A stretch of DNA of 6,198 nt from Clostridiales bacterium (GTDB taxonomy: Bacteria; Bacillota_A; Clostridia; Lachnospirales; Bianqueaceae). Both the position numbers and the translations under genes were made by a program. The notes below the pieces were generated by a model, which saw only the letters and a program-made list of their open reading frames with translations, made no database searches and was not told the origin of the DNA. The DNA is taken from contig JAHZBS010000101.1 of the NCBI GenBank assembly GCA_019423265.1, positions 2,040-8,237 on the forward strand. Direction: 5' to 3'. This document shows, piece by piece, positions 5,445-6,198 of this stretch (positions are counted from its first letter, which is position 1; each line of letters starts with the position of its first letter).

Positions 5445-6198
5445 ATGAATAAGATTAAAAAAGCGCTGGCGCTCTGCCTGGCCTTGGGCTTGATGACCGC
5501 CTTGGCGCTGACTGGATGTAAGAGCAAGTCTGGCGACAAGCTTGTTGTGGGGCTGGACGACGGATTTCCGCCCATGGGATATCGGGATGACAACGGCAAT
5601 CTCGTGGGCTTCGACATCGACCTGGCAAAGGAAGTCGCCAAGCGTCTGGACATGGAGGTTGAATTTAAGCCCATCAACTGGAATACAAACGTGCAGGAAG
5701 TGGACGCGGGAAATGTGGACTGCCTCTGGAACGGCATGACCATCACACCGGAGCGCGAGGAAAAGCTGCTCCTCAGCTCGGCCTACATGAAGAACAATCA
5801 GGTGCTGGTTGTCAAGAGCGATTCCGACTATCAGACCAAAGACGATTTGAATGGCAAGGTCCTGGCTCTTCAGGCCGGTTCCAGCGCCTACGACGCCTTC
5901 AACGACGAGGCCAACGCGGACTTCAAAGAGTCTATCTCCCAGGTTCTGGAATACGACAACAATGTGAAAGCCCTACAGGATCTGGAAGCCGGCGGCTGCG
6001 ATGTGGTACTGGTCGATGAGGTTGTCGCCAACTATTATGTGACAAAATTGGGAGGACCCTACCGTGTCCTGGACGGATCGCTGGCGGCGGAGGAATACGC
6101 CATCGGCTTCAAGAAAGACAACACGGAATTAAAGGATAAAGTCGAAAAGGCACTGAAAGAAATGGCTGCCGACGGTACTCTGGCAAAAATCTCCAACG
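5445..6198 (+). CDS. Polar amino acid ABC transporter substrate-binding lipoprotein (3' end beyond window)
   Basis: The visible 251 codons encode a family 3 extracellular solute-binding protein, which captures an amino acid outside the cell and delivers it to an ABC importer. The N-terminus is a lipoprotein signal: basic MNKIKK, a hydrophobic core (7-21) and lipobox LTGC with C25 as the lipidated residue. Family features are VGLDDGFPPMGY (35-46), the signature GFDIDLAKEVAKRL (55-68), NGMTITPER (96-104) with R104 positioned to bind the alpha-carboxylate, AGSSAYDAF (144-152), and DVVLVDEVVANYY (186-198) with D191 positioned to bind the alpha-amino group. The typical length is about 260-280 residues including the signal, so only a few to about 20 residues are missing. 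GGAGGAG (5433-5439) lies 5 nt before the ATG. The specific amino acid (cystine, glutamine, arginine or other) cannot be read with confidence. The permease and ATPase genes would be expected just downstream. Confidence 0.95.
   Translation, partial: MNKIKKALALCLALGLMTALALTGCKSKSGDKLVVGLDDGFPPMGYRDDNGNLVGFDIDLAKEVAKRLDMEVEFKPINWNTNVQEVDAGNVDCLWNGMTITPEREEKLLLSSAYMKNNQVLVVKSDSDYQTKDDLNGKVLALQAGSSAYDAFNDEANADFKESISQVLEYDNNVKALQDLEAGGCDVVLVDEVVANYYVTKLGGPYRVLDGSLAAEEYAIGFKKDNTELKDKVEKALKEMAADGTLAKISN

Overview
The window looks like a chromosomal segment of a Gram-positive anaerobe of the class Clostridia, probably the Oscillospiraceae (Oscillibacter/Flavonifractor-like). The reasons are a tRNA-Phe-sensing T-box leader before pheS, strong AGGAGG-type ribosome binding sites, a lipoprotein-type solute-binding protein, an iron-sulfur-flavoprotein-like reductase, and moderately GC-rich codon use with AT-rich intergenic gaps. 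The family-level placement is inference from protein style, not from a search. No mobile element, CRISPR array, tRNA or rRNA is visible.

Layout. Positions 1-560 (minus) hold the N-terminal 186 codons of pheS, cut by the window edge. Upstream of it (581-877, minus) lie a consensus sigma-A promoter and a complete T-box riboswitch with a UUC (Phe) specifier and an intrinsic terminator. Positions 878-1040 form a divergent spacer with a possible promoter, one copy of an 18-bp element, and a hairpin ending next to the start of the following gene. Positions 1041-4280 (plus) encode a 1079-residue protein that joins an Endonuclease Q (EndoQ)-type PHP nuclease with its Cys4 zinc site to a compact UvrD/PcrA-type superfamily 1A helicase. 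Positions 4330-4947 (plus) encode a flavodoxin-fold FMN protein with a CX2CX2CX4C cluster motif. A near-perfect bidirectional terminator (4977-5023) separates it from a convergent small membrane protein of the DUF2892 family (5032-5277, minus). A second divergent spacer (5278-5444) carries the other copy of the 18-bp element and a promoter for a polar-amino-acid ABC transporter lipoprotein (5445 to the window end, plus), which is also cut by the edge.

The most interesting object is the nuclease-helicase fusion. It carries two exact QLSLF pentapeptides, matching the bacterial sliding-clamp (DnaN) binding consensus: one exactly at the end of the EndoQ module and one at the extreme C-terminus. 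This suggests a single-chain, replication-clamp-tethered repair enzyme that could nick 5' of deaminated bases and unwind the nicked strand. The first QLSLF may be the fossil C-terminus of an ancestral free-standing EndoQ. The remaining genes appear to be separate transcription units for translation (pheS), redox chemistry, membrane function and amino acid uptake. The only hint of a link between them is the shared 18-bp element upstream of the fusion gene and the transporter gene.
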